Source of the DNA: Phascolarctobacterium sp.
GTDB taxonomy: Bacteria > Bacillota > Negativicutes > Acidaminococcales > Acidaminococcaceae
Assembly (NCBI GenBank): GCA_004558595.1
Contig: SFCN01000009.1
Coordinates: 1-40,791, forward strand
DNA: 40,791 nucleotides
Direction of reading: 5' to 3'
Below are positions 1 to 8,391 of the stretch, piece by piece (the stretch's first letter is position 1; each line of letters opens with the position of its first letter). A model generated the notes under the pieces. It was not told where the DNA came from and searched no databases. It saw only the letters and a program-made list of their open reading frames with translations. The translations under genes were made by a program, and so were the position numbers.

Positions 1-2
1 TC

Positions 3-227
3 CAACGCATCCGCAAGACCATTGGCCACATTAAATGGGATCGGGTGCTTATTTTGTTCATACATCAGGATAGTTGCGGGTACAACATCTATTTGCTTTG
101 CAAGCTATCTGGTGTTCAAAGACTTCCTTTGTCTGTAATACTTCAAACTGTCACAGGGCAGATTACTTGTGGGATTTTCCTCAAAAGGTATCGTGACATG
201 GAGCAAAAGCTTGCAGAATTATTATGA
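3..227 (+). CDS. C-terminal end of an unidentified protein (partial)
   Basis: The frame is open from base 3 and ends at a TGA at 225-227, so about 74 C-terminal residues of a gene that begins before the window are visible; an internal GTG at 45 could be mistaken for a start. The visible part contains three cysteines and a mixed hydrophobic/basic composition, with a charged end (RYRDMEQKLAELL). I do not recognise the family. A hairpin with a T-rich tail about 115 bases downstream would fit the end of its transcript. That it is a real gene rather than a chance open frame is only moderately likely. Confidence 0.35.
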   Translation, partial: QRIRKTIGHIKWDRVLILFIHQDSCGYNIYLLCKLSGVQRLPLSVILQTVTGQITCGIFLKRYRDMEQKLAELL

Positions 228-342
228 AAAGATGTATCGGAATAGGTGAGTGGCATCAAAACATGCATCAATTTTAGGGCAATAAGCCTGTACTCACTCC
301 TACTCTTGTACAATAAACGTTATTACTAAATATTGTATACTA

Positions 343-380
343 ATCTCCTGAGCAGATTTCTGTGCAGGGGATATTTTTGT
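343..380 (+). terminator. Rho-independent terminator upstream of gltB
   Basis: An imperfect 13-bp stem (ATCTCCTGAGCAG paired with CTGTGCAGGGGAT around an ATTT loop, one A-G mismatch and some G-T pairs) is followed directly by TTTTTG and a further T-rich stretch. It lies between the partial first gene and the gltB promoter, so it most likely ends the upstream transcript. Confidence 0.5.
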
Positions 381-448
381 TTATTTTTTACACTACGGGT
401 GGATAGTGTGCAGGGATAAGCTGCTTTACAAATATACATGTATACAAT

Positions 449-477
449 TTGCATTTACTTTTTCGCTGGATTATAAT
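449..477 (+). promoter_or_regulatory. gltB promoter
   Basis: TTGCAT at 449-454 and TATAAT at 472-477 are separated by 17 bases, a near-consensus sigma-A promoter. The predicted start of transcription is about 40 bases upstream of gltB, and a GAGAGGGG ribosome binding site follows at 512-519. Confidence 0.75.
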
Positions 478-521
478 TAAAATTACAGTTGCTATATTTT
501 TAGTTTTGTAGTGAGAGGGGA

Positions 522-3500
522 ATGCTTATGATTACGTCACTTCCTGCAAAGCAGGGACTCTATGATCCCTGGTTTGAGCATGATGCCTGTGGTGTGGGCG
601 TAGTAGCCAATATCAATGGCAAAAAGTCTAATAAAATTCTGAAGCAGGCACTGGTTGTCCTGCATAATATGGACCACCGCGGTGGTCAGGGTGCTGATGC
701 CAATTCCGGTGACGGCGCTGGTGTGCTTTTGCAAATTCCGCATAACTTCTTTGTGAAGGAATGCGCAAAATTAGATATTGATTTACCTGAGCCCGGTAAA
801 TACGCAGTGGGCTTCATCTTCCTACCTCCGGATATTGTAGAGAGAGAAAACGTGGAGCGCCATTTCGAGCGCATTGTGGAGGCCAATGGCCAAAGCGTGC
901 TGGGCTGGCGCACTGTGCCCGTGCATCCAGAGGTTCTGGGCGAGAAGTCACGCCAAAGCATGCCCTACATGGCTCAGGTTTTTATCAAGCCTTCCGAAAA
1001 TATTCTGGATCGCTTGGATATTGATGATAATGCCTTCGAGCGCAAGCTGTACAGTATTCGTCGTCAGGCCGAAAACTATATTCGTTACGGCAAGCTCCGT
1101 GGCGGGAAATACTTTTATGTTTCCAGCCTATCCTCCCGTACCATCGTTTACAAGGGCATGCTGACCACCGAGCAGCTGCGTACCTTCTATGTGGATATGG
1201 AGGATAGCTCTGTTGAAACGGCTCTGGCTCTGGTCCATTCTCGTTTCAGCACCAATACCTTCCCCAGCTGGGAGCGCGCTCATCCCTACCGTTATTTGAT
1301 GCACAATGGTGAAATCAACACCTTGCGCGGTAATATTAACTGGATGCGGGCTCGTCAAACCATGTGCGGCAACAGCCTGTGGGGCAACGATATTAGCAAG
1401 ATCATGCCCATTATTGACGAAACTGGCTCCGACTCCGGTATGTTTGATAATTGCTTGGAGTTCCTCGTAATGAGCGGTCGTAGCCTGCCCCATGCCGTAA
1501 TGATGATGATCCCTGAGCCTTGGGGCAAAAATCCCCATCTGGACCCGGATCTGAAGGCTTTCTTTGAATATCATAACTCCTTAATCGAAGCTTGGGATGG
1601 TCCTGCCGCTATGGCCTTCACCGATGGTCGTACCATTTGCGCCGCTTTGGACCGCAATGGTCTGCGTCCCTCCCGTTACTACATTACCGAGGACAATACC
1701 ATTGTGTTGGCCTCCGAGGTTGGCGTAGTAGATATCGATCCATCCACCATCGTGAAAAAGGACCGTCTACGTCCGGGACGTATGCTGGTTATCGATACGG
1801 AGCAGGGTCGCATTATTGGTAATGACGAAATCAAGCACCAAATCGCTACCGAGCATCCCTATCGTGAATGGCTTAAGGAGCATTCAATTAAGCTGAAAAA
1901 TATTCCCCTCAGCAGCGAGCTGCCGGTGCCCGACACCCAAACACTACTACAGCGCCAGCGCGCCTTTGGCTATACCTTAGAGGATTTGACTAAATTCCTG
2001 CGTCCCATGGCTACGAAGGGTATTGATCCCTTGGGAGCAATGGGTAATGACGCGCCCCTGGCTGTGCTTAGTGAAAAGCCCCAGCTGCTCTACAATTATT
2101 TTAAGCAGCTCTTCGCGCAGGTTACCAATCCGCCCATTGACGCGATCCGCGAGGAGGTTTTCACTGATACCACCAGCGGCATTGGTCCTGAATTGAATTT
2201 GATTGACCCGCAGCCGGAAAGCTGTCACCAGATTAGCGCAGAATCCCCTGTATTGAGTAATATTGAACTGGCTAAGCTTAAGCATATTCCTAATTTCGAA
2301 GCTGCTACTATCCCCATGCTCTATGATGTGGCTGATGGTGGCGAGGGCTTGAAGAAGGCCTTGGACGAGATCTTCGCTCAGGCTGATAAATACATCGAGG
2401 AGGGCAAGGTTATCCTCATCCTCTCCGACCGTGGTATTTCTAAGGATAAGGCTGCGATCCCGGCTCTCTTGGCCGGCGCAGGACTCCATCATCATCTGAT
2501 TAAGAACGGCACTCGTCTGCGTGCTTCCATCATTATCGAATCTGCTGAGCCCCGCGAGGTGCATCATATGGCATTGCTGTTGGGCTATGGCGTCAGCGGC
2601 ATCAATCCTTATTTGGCCTTTGAGACCTTGGAAAATATGTGCAGCAATGGTATGCTGGACATCAGCTTTGAGAAAGCTACAGAAAATTACATCAGTGCTT
2701 GCACCCATGGCATTGCGAAAATCCTGTCTAAGATGGGTATTTCCACCGTGCAATCCTATCGTGGTGCGCAAATTTTTGAAGCCATCGGTATTAGCAGCGC
2801 TGTTATCGATGAATATTTCACCGGCACTCCTTCCCGCTTGGAGGGTATTGGCCTTGAGGAAATCGCTAAGGAGGTTTCCATGCGCCATGAGCCTGCCTTT
2901 GTGGAGGGTGATATTGACCTCTTCAGCTATGACTCCGGCTCCCATTACCAATATCGTGATCAGGGCGAAAAGCATATGATTAACCCTGAAACCATCGTGA
3001 AGCTTCAGCAGGCTTGCCAAAAGGGCGATTACAAGCTGTTCAAGGAATTCTCCGAGCAGCTCAGCGGTAGCGAATTCGCCAACCAAAATCTGCGCAGTAT
3101 GCTGACCTTTACGCCCCAGCGCCTACCAATCGATATTGACGATGTGGAAAGCGTAGAGAGCATTTGCCGTCGCTTTAAGACTGGCGCTATGAGCTATGGC
3201 TCCCTGAGCCAGGAGGCTCATGAATGCCTAGCTATCGCTATGAACCGCATTGGTGGTCGTTCTAACACTGGCGAAGGTGGTGAGCACCCCAGTCGCTTTA
3301 AGCCCATGCCTAATGGCGATAGCAAGCGCAGCTCCATTAAGCAGGTAGCCTCCGGTCGTTTTGGCGTAACCAGCAACTATTTAGTCAATGCGGACGAAAT
3401 CCAAATCAAGATCGCCCAGGGCGCTAAGCCCGGTGAGGGCGGACAGCTGCCCGGTGGCAAGGTGTATCCCTGGATTGCAGAATGTCGCGGCACTACCGCC

Positions 3501-5108
3501 GGCATTGGTTTGATTTCTCCTCCGCCCCACCATGATATTTACTCCATCGAGGATTTAGCAGAGCTCATCCACGATTTGAAGAACGCCAACCCTCGTGCTC
3601 GCATCAGCGTGAAGCTGGTAAGCGAGGTGGGCGTAGGTACCATCGCCGCAGGCGTAGTTAAGGCCTGCGCCGACGTTGTGCTCATCAGCGGCTACGACGG
3701 TGGCACCGGTGCGTCTCCGCGCACCTCTATTAACCACGCCGGTCTGCCCTGGGAGCTGGGCCTGATGGAGACCCATCAGACCTTGCTCTTAAACAACCTG
3801 CGTGACCGCGTTACTTTGGAAACCGATGGCAAGCTGCTCACCGGTCGCGACGTGATCATCGCCGCCCTCCTCGGCGCCGAGGAGTACGGCTTCGCCACCG
3901 CTCCCTTGATTGCCATTGGCTGCGTTATGATGCGCGTATGCAATCTGAACACCTGTCCCATGGGTATCGCCACTCAGAACCCGGCTTTGCGTAAAAACTT
4001 CCGTGGCAAGCCGGAATATATCGTCAACTACATGCGTTTTATCGCTCAAGAGGTGCGTGAATATATGGCGATGCTGGGCTTCCGCACCATCGACGAGATG
4101 GTTGGTCGCACTGAGGTGCTTATTCCCAAACCGGAAAAGGCTCGCAATTGGAAGAACAAGAATCTGGATTTGTCTCCGCTGCTCTATAAGCCCGAGGTTG
4201 AGCCCGGCGCTAGCCAGGTTTGCACCAAAAAGCAAAACCACCAGCTGGAAAAATCCTTAGATATGCGTGAGCTCTTAGATATTTGCCACAGCAATGTAGA
4301 AAACAAAAAGCCCGTGCGCATTACCCTGCCGATTAAGAATACTGACCGCGTAGTAGGTACTATTTTGGGTAGTGAAATTACCCGCCGTTATGGATTAGAG
4401 GGCTTGCCCACGGATACTATTAATCTGCACTTTAAGGGCAGCGCCGGTCAAAGCTTTGGCGCTTTCCTGCCCAAGGGCGTAACTCTGGAACTGGAGGGCG
4501 ACGCCAACGACCATGTGGGCAAGGGTCTTTCCGGTGGCAAGATTATCATTTATCCTGATAGTGATTCTCGCTTCAATGCTCACGAAAATGTTATCATCGG
4601 TAACGTAGCCTTCTATGGTGGTACCAGTGGCGAGGCTTACATTCGCGGCATCGCCGGTGAGCGCTTCTGCATCCGTAACAGTGGCGTTAACGCTGTTATC
4701 GAGGGCGTGGGCGACCACGGCTGCGAATACATGACCGGTGGCACCGTAGTAATTTTGGGCAAGACCGGACGTAACTTCGCTGCCGGTATGAGCGGCGGTG
4801 TAGCCTATGTATTAGATTTAGAGGGTGACTTTGCCTCCTATTGCAATAAAGAAATCGTTTTGCTGGAGCCCCTGGAGGCCATCAACGATAGCCTGACTGT
4901 GAAGAAGATGATTTTAAATCATGCGGAATACACGGGCAGCAAGCTGGCCTTGGATATTTTGGAAAACTGGAGCAGTTACCAAAGCAAATTTGTGAAGGTT
5001 ATTCCTAAGGATTACAAGAAGGTTATGGAAAAGCTGAACGATTATCTGCAGCAGGGTGTGGATATGGAAACTGCAACCCTGAAAGTATTTGAGGAGGTGA
5101 AGGCATAA
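522..5108 (+). CDS. gltB: Glutamate synthase, large (alpha) subunit
   Basis: Makes two glutamates from glutamine and 2-oxoglutarate together with GltD. The 1528-residue protein has the usual large-subunit length and domain order. An N-terminal class II glutamine amidotransferase domain has its nucleophile at Cys23 (HDACGVG), exposed by removal of a short propeptide. A central linker is followed by the FMN-binding synthase domain with GEGGEHPSRF and PGEGGQLPGGKV. The 3Fe-4S cluster cysteines are C1134, C1140 and C1145 (C-x5-C-x4-C), and a C-terminal beta-helix (GXGXG) domain follows at roughly 1280-1480. The start could be ATG 522 or ATG 528; the latter is better spaced from the ribosome binding site. 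The stop overlaps the gltD start by one base (TAATG), indicating a coupled gltBD operon from the promoter at 449-477. Confidence 0.97.
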   Translation: MLMITSLPAKQGLYDPWFEHDACGVGVVANINGKKSNKILKQALVVLHNMDHRGGQGADANSGDGAGVLLQIPHNFFVKECAKLDIDLPEPGKYAVGFIFLPPDIVERENVERHFERIVEANGQSVLGWRTVPVHPEVLGEKSRQSMPYMAQVFIKPSENILDRLDIDDNAFERKLYSIRRQAENYIRYGKLRGGKYFYVSSLSSRTIVYKGMLTTEQLRTFYVDMEDSSVETALALVHSRFSTNTFPSWERAHPYRYLMHNGEINTLRGNINWMRARQTMCGNSLWGNDISKIMPIIDETGSDSGMFDNCLEFLVMSGRSLPHAVMMMIPEPWGKNPHLDPDLKAFFEYHNSLIEAWDGPAAMAFTDGRTICAALDRNGLRPSRYYITEDNTIVLASEVGVVDIDPSTIVKKDRLRPGRMLVIDTEQGRIIGNDEIKHQIATEHPYREWLKEHSIKLKNIPLSSELPVPDTQTLLQRQRAFGYTLEDLTKFLRPMATKGIDPLGAMGNDAPLAVLSEKPQLLYNYFKQLFAQVTNPPIDAIREEVFTDTTSGIGPELNLIDPQPESCHQISAESPVLSNIELAKLKHIPNFEAATIPMLYDVADGGEGLKKALDEIFAQADKYIEEGKVILILSDRGISKDKAAIPALLAGAGLHHHLIKNGTRLRASIIIESAEPREVHHMALLLGYGVSGINPYLAFETLENMCSNGMLDISFEKATENYISACTHGIAKILSKMGISTVQSYRGAQIFEAIGISSAVIDEYFTGTPSRLEGIGLEEIAKEVSMRHEPAFVEGDIDLFSYDSGSHYQYRDQGEKHMINPETIVKLQQACQKGDYKLFKEFSEQLSGSEFANQNLRSMLTFTPQRLPIDIDDVESVESICRRFKTGAMSYGSLSQEAHECLAIAMNRIGGRSNTGEGGEHPSRFKPMPNGDSKRSSIKQVASGRFGVTSNYLVNADEIQIKIAQGAKPGEGGQLPGGKVYPWIAECRGTTAGIGLISPPPHHDIYSIEDLAELIHDLKNANPRARISVKLVSEVGVGTIAAGVVKACADVVLISGYDGGTGASPRTSINHAGLPWELGLMETHQTLLLNNLRDRVTLETDGKLLTGRDVIIAALLGAEEYGFATAPLIAIGCVMMRVCNLNTCPMGIATQNPALRKNFRGKPEYIVNYMRFIAQEVREYMAMLGFRTIDEMVGRTEVLIPKPEKARNWKNKNLDLSPLLYKPEVEPGASQVCTKKQNHQLEKSLDMRELLDICHSNVENKKPVRITLPIKNTDRVVGTILGSEITRRYGLEGLPTDTINLHFKGSAGQSFGAFLPKGVTLELEGDANDHVGKGLSGGKIIIYPDSDSRFNAHENVIIGNVAFYGGTSGEAYIRGIAGERFCIRNSGVNAVIEGVGDHGCEYMTGGTVVILGKTGRNFAAGMSGGVAYVLDLEGDFASYCNKEIVLLEPLEAINDSLTVKKMILNHAEYTGSKLALDILENWSSYQSKFVKVIPKDYKKVMEKLNDYLQQGVDMETATLKVFEEVKA

Positions 5109-6583
5109 TGGGTAAGCCCACTGGATTTATGGATTATAAGCGTGAGGAGCTTGCTTTGCGGCCTTGCATGGAGCGTATTCAGGATTGGGAGGAAATTAAG
5201 ACCTCCAGCCTGCCTCACGCAGATAAGCTACGGTGTCAGGCTGCTCGCTGTATGGATTGCGGCGTGCCCTTCTGTCACAGCGGCATGAACTTAAATGGTA
5301 TGGTTAGTGGTTGTCCCTTGCACAACTTGATGCCTGAATTTAACGATTTAGTCTATCGTGGTATGGACGACTTCGCCTATGCCCGCTTGAATAAAACCAA
5401 CAATTTCCCGGAGTTCACCTCCCATGTGTGCCCTGCGCCCTGTGAGGGCGCCTGCAACGCAGGCTTGGTGACAGCTCCGGTAGCTATTAAAAATATTGAG
5501 CAATACATTATCGAGAACGCTTTCGAGAAAGGCCTCGTCAAGCCCAATATCCCTGCTAAGCGCAGCGGTAAAAAAGTGGCTGTGGTAGGTAGTGGTCCGG
5601 CGGGCCTGGCCTGCGCGGATCAGCTCAATAAGGCCGGTCATCTTGTGACCGTCTTTGAGCGCGCTGATAGGCCCGGCGGCCTTCTGATGTATGGCGTGCC
5701 CACCATGAAGCTTAGCAAGGACACCGTGCTGCGCCGCGTGAAGCTACTAGAGGATGCTGGCGTAACCTTCGTTCTGAACGCCGAGGTTGGGGCTAAGATT
5801 TCTTCTACCACGCTCCTTGAAGAGTATGACGCTGTGGTGCTCTGCACCGGCGCTACCCAGCCTCGCGACATCGATGTAAAGGGTCGCGAGCTAGCGGGCA
5901 TTTATTTCGCTAAAGAGTTTTTGCACAATGTCACAAAGAGCTACCTAGACAGCGATTATGAGGATGGGCTTTTTGTGGACACCAAGGATAAGGATGTAGT
6001 CATCATTGGCGGTGGCGACACCGGTAACGACTGCATGGCTACGGTTATTCGCCAAGGCTGCCGCAGCGTAAAGCAGCTACAGCATAATCCCTGCCTGCCC
6101 CATTCCAGAACGGAGCAGAATCCCTGGCCTGAATTCCCCAAGGTATTTACTACCGACTATGGTCAGGAAGAGGCTATCGCTAAATTCAAGGAGGACGCTC
6201 GGGAGTTCTGCGTTATGACCCAGGAATTCCTTGGTGAGGATGGTCATGTTACCGGCCTACGCATTAGCCAAAACACTATGCAAATGATTAATGGCAAGCG
6301 TACCGAGGTGCCCATTCCGGGCACCGAGCGCATTATCCCCGCTCAGGTAGTGCTGTTGGCTATGGGCTTTGCAGGTAGCGAGCAGCGTCTCGTGGATGAA
6401 TTCCACGTAGAGAAAAATGCTCGCGGCTCCATTGCTGCTAGCGATAAGGATTACAAGACCAGCGTGCCCGGCGTTTTCACCGCCGGCGATGCCCGTAGAG
6501 GGCAGAGCCTCGTGGTGTGGGCCATTGCGGAGGGCCGCGGCGCAGCGGCGGCTGTGGACCAGTATTTGCGTGAAGCTAAATAA
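5108..6583 (+). CDS. gltD: Glutamate synthase, small (beta) subunit, NADPH
   Basis: Feeds electrons from NADPH through FAD and 4Fe-4S clusters to GltB. The 491-residue protein begins with a cysteine-rich cluster-binding domain (C43, C48, C51, C56, then a second group in VCPAPCEGAC), followed by an FAD-binding Rossmann motif GSGPAG at 161-166 and a nucleotide-binding motif GGGDTG at 301-306. The ATG overlaps the gltB stop, and an AGGAGGTG ribosome binding site lies at 5092-5099 inside gltB. A strong hairpin follows the gene, so gltBD appears to be a closed two-gene unit. Length and motifs fit the GltD family; related dihydropyrimidine dehydrogenase-type subunits are excluded by the gltB neighbour. 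Confidence 0.96.
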   Translation: MGKPTGFMDYKREELALRPCMERIQDWEEIKTSSLPHADKLRCQAARCMDCGVPFCHSGMNLNGMVSGCPLHNLMPEFNDLVYRGMDDFAYARLNKTNNFPEFTSHVCPAPCEGACNAGLVTAPVAIKNIEQYIIENAFEKGLVKPNIPAKRSGKKVAVVGSGPAGLACADQLNKAGHLVTVFERADRPGGLLMYGVPTMKLSKDTVLRRVKLLEDAGVTFVLNAEVGAKISSTTLLEEYDAVVLCTGATQPRDIDVKGRELAGIYFAKEFLHNVTKSYLDSDYEDGLFVDTKDKDVVIIGGGDTGNDCMATVIRQGCRSVKQLQHNPCLPHSRTEQNPWPEFPKVFTTDYGQEEAIAKFKEDAREFCVMTQEFLGEDGHVTGLRISQNTMQMINGKRTEVPIPGTERIIPAQVVLLAMGFAGSEQRLVDEFHVEKNARGSIAASDKDYKTSVPGVFTAGDARRGQSLVVWAIAEGRGAAAAVDQYLREAK

Positions 6584-6616
6584 CGGGCCCTACCCAAGTG
6601 AGAAGAGAAGATTTTC

Positions 6617-6646
6617 AGCACGCCTGCTCGTCGAGCAGGCGTTGCT
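6617..6646 (+). terminator. Hairpin after gltBD, probable terminator
   Basis: CGCCTGCTC and GAGCAGGCG form a perfect 9-bp stem with a GTC loop (6621-6641), extended by AGCA/TGCT across a one-base bulge. The following T-tract is weak (TTGCTTACTTG), so termination may be incomplete, but position after gltD supports it. Confidence 0.6.
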
Positions 6647-6793
6647 TACTTGAATAAATATGCATTTAGTGTGCAATTATGTACAATTATGTCACACAAA
6701 TAACATAATTGTTAAGTTTATTACAATCTAGAGGCAAAAAATCCTGCTCAAATAAGGTCTTTGAGAAAATAGTTTTCCTGCGTATTTGTTCTA

Positions 6794-6802
6794 TGCTATA
6801 AT
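6794..6802 (+). promoter_or_regulatory. Extended -10 promoter of the TRAP transporter cluster
   Basis: TGCTATAAT is an extended -10 element (TGn then a perfect TATAAT at 6797-6802). The matching -35 is poor (TTTTCC at 6773-6778). The same TATGCTATAATA string occurs at the gltX promoter. The start of transcription would lie about 55 bases upstream of the receptor gene. Confidence 0.6.
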
Positions 6803-6864
6803 ACAAGTGTGAGATTGTTTTAATACAATTGGGCGAATATTTTAGGAAAGAGGCGAAGGAAATT

Positions 6865-7878
6865 ATGAAAAAGTTTTTAGCTCTAATGATGATGATCGTT
6901 ATGGCCCTGACTGTGGCTGCCTGTGGCGGCGGTGGCGACAAGAAAGCCGACAACAAGGCTGCAGCTGGCAAGGTAGACCGTAGCAAAGAGTTCATCACCG
7001 TGCTGACTGGCCCGACCAGCGGCATTTATTTCCCTATTGGTGGCGCATTCTCCAAGGTTGTTGGTGAAATGGGCTACAAGACCTCTGCAACTGCAACCGG
7101 CGCAACAGCAGAAAACATTAACGCTATCCTGACCGGCAAGGGCGAAATGGCTATTGCCATGAGCGACTCCGTAATTCAAGCTGTTGAAGCCTTTGGCGCA
7201 TATCAAGGCAAGCCCAAGGCTGAAAACCTGCGCGCAATGATGGGCCTCTGGCCGAATGTATGCCAAATTGTTACCACTAAAGACAGCGGCATCACCAAGT
7301 TTAGCGATCTGAAGGGCAAGCGCGTAGGCGTTGGCGCTCCTAACTCCGGCGTAGAACTGAATGCTCGCATGATGTTTGAAGCTCACGGCATGACTTATAA
7401 AGATGCAAAGGTTGACTATTTGTCCTATGGCGAAGCTATCGACCAAATTAAGAACGGCCAATGCGATGTCGCTTTCGTAACCTCCGGCTTGGGCAATGCT
7501 ACCATTAAAGAATTGGGCACCGCTAAGGAAATCGTATTCGTTCCCGTTGAAGGCGAAGCTCTGAAAAAATTGATTGCTAAATATCCCTTCTATGTAGAAT
7601 GGAAGATTCCGAAGGAAACCTATGGTACCAAGGTTGACACCACCACTGCAGCTGTTATGAACATCATGCTGGTTAGCAAGAACCTGTCCGATGATGTTGT
7701 ATATGACCTGCTGACCGGTATCTACTCTCAAAAGGGTCTGGAGACCATTGGCGCTTCCCATGCAACTGCTAAACGCGAAATTAAACCGGAAACCGCGCTG
7801 CGCGGCATTCAAGGCACTTCCGTTAAACTGCATCCTGGTGCTGAGAAGTACTACAAAGAGAAAGGCATGCTGAAATAA
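6865..7878 (+). CDS. TRAP transporter solute receptor, TAXI family
   Basis: Extracytoplasmic binding protein that delivers substrate to the fused TRAP permease two genes downstream. The start at ATG 6865 gives a 337-residue protein with a lipoprotein signal: MKKFLAL, a hydrophobic stretch, and a lipobox ending at Cys20 (TVAAC). The mature region starts with the TAXI-typical phrase TVLTGPTSGIYFPIGGAF. An earlier in-frame TTG at 6829 is rejected because it would bury the signal peptide. The ribosome binding site is AAGGA at 6856-6860. Known TAXI proteins bind small organic acids or amino acids, including glutamate in one characterised case; the substrate here cannot be read from sequence. The gltBD neighbour makes glutamate or 2-oxoglutarate a reasonable guess only. 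Confidence 0.92.
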   Translation: MKKFLALMMMIVMALTVAACGGGGDKKADNKAAAGKVDRSKEFITVLTGPTSGIYFPIGGAFSKVVGEMGYKTSATATGATAENINAILTGKGEMAIAMSDSVIQAVEAFGAYQGKPKAENLRAMMGLWPNVCQIVTTKDSGITKFSDLKGKRVGVGAPNSGVELNARMMFEAHGMTYKDAKVDYLSYGEAIDQIKNGQCDVAFVTSGLGNATIKELGTAKEIVFVPVEGEALKKLIAKYPFYVEWKIPKETYGTKVDTTTAAVMNIMLVSKNLSDDVVYDLLTGIYSQKGLETIGASHATAKREIKPETALRGIQGTSVKLHPGAEKYYKEKGMLK

Positions 7879-7881
7879 TTC

Positions 7882-8391
7882 ATGTCCCACATGTCAAAGA
7901 AGACATTACTTACCTTATTCCTATTGTTAAGCATCGTTGCTGCCGGCCTTTTTGGCTGGCAGCATCTATATTCTAAGGCGAAAATCCTGCGTATTTATGA
8001 TTATCAAACCAAAAAAGAGTATGTACGCTATCCTGTGCAAACAGGGGACAAGCTCTTTTTCGGGTGGATTCATTCCTGGGAACGCATATCCTGGCATGAA
8101 TATTATCATATTAATCAGGATAATACCTTGGAGCTGGATGCCATTTCCTTCCCGGCCTTTGGGGCGGGGATTCCTGAAAACAAGGGCAAGCGTACCAGAA
8201 TAGAAAAAGGACGCATTTATATGGAGGAAATAGGCCAGATTTTTCCTCATTTCGTGTGGATTAATTCCCATTTGGCCACTAGGGATATCAAGGTAAATGA
8301 TGTGCTGGTTACCAGTGGTAGGCTACTACCCGAGCATACTCGTTTAGTTTTAGTAATTGAGAGGAGGGGACTTTTTGATGCAGAATACTAA
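7882..8391 (+). CDS. DUF1850 protein of the TRAP cluster
   Basis: A 169-residue protein with one N-terminal hydrophobic segment (about residues 8-26, signal peptide or anchor), followed by a compact polar domain with conserved-looking tracts (FFGWIHSWERISWHEYYHI). This matches the DUF1850 family, which is regularly found next to TAXI-type TRAP transporters; its role there is not known. The gene starts three bases after the receptor gene, has no clear ribosome binding site and overlaps the permease gene by 14 bases, so it is probably translated by coupling. ATG 7891 is an alternative start. An outer-face accessory or assembly factor for the transporter would be an inference. Confidence 0.75.
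   Translation: MSHMSKKTLLTLFLLLSIVAAGLFGWQHLYSKAKILRIYDYQTKKEYVRYPVQTGDKLFFGWIHSWERISWHEYYHINQDNTLELDAISFPAFGAGIPENKGKRTRIEKGRIYMEEIGQIFPHFVWINSHLATRDIKVNDVLVTSGRLLPEHTRLVLVIERRGLFDAEY

Noticed and set aside
1977..3086. Long open frame on the minus strand opposite gltB
   Set aside because: It lies wholly antisense to a confidently identified gene, has no recognisable domain and no ribosome binding site; similar antisense frames opposite the TAXI receptor, gltX, cysS and nrdD are rejected on the same grounds.
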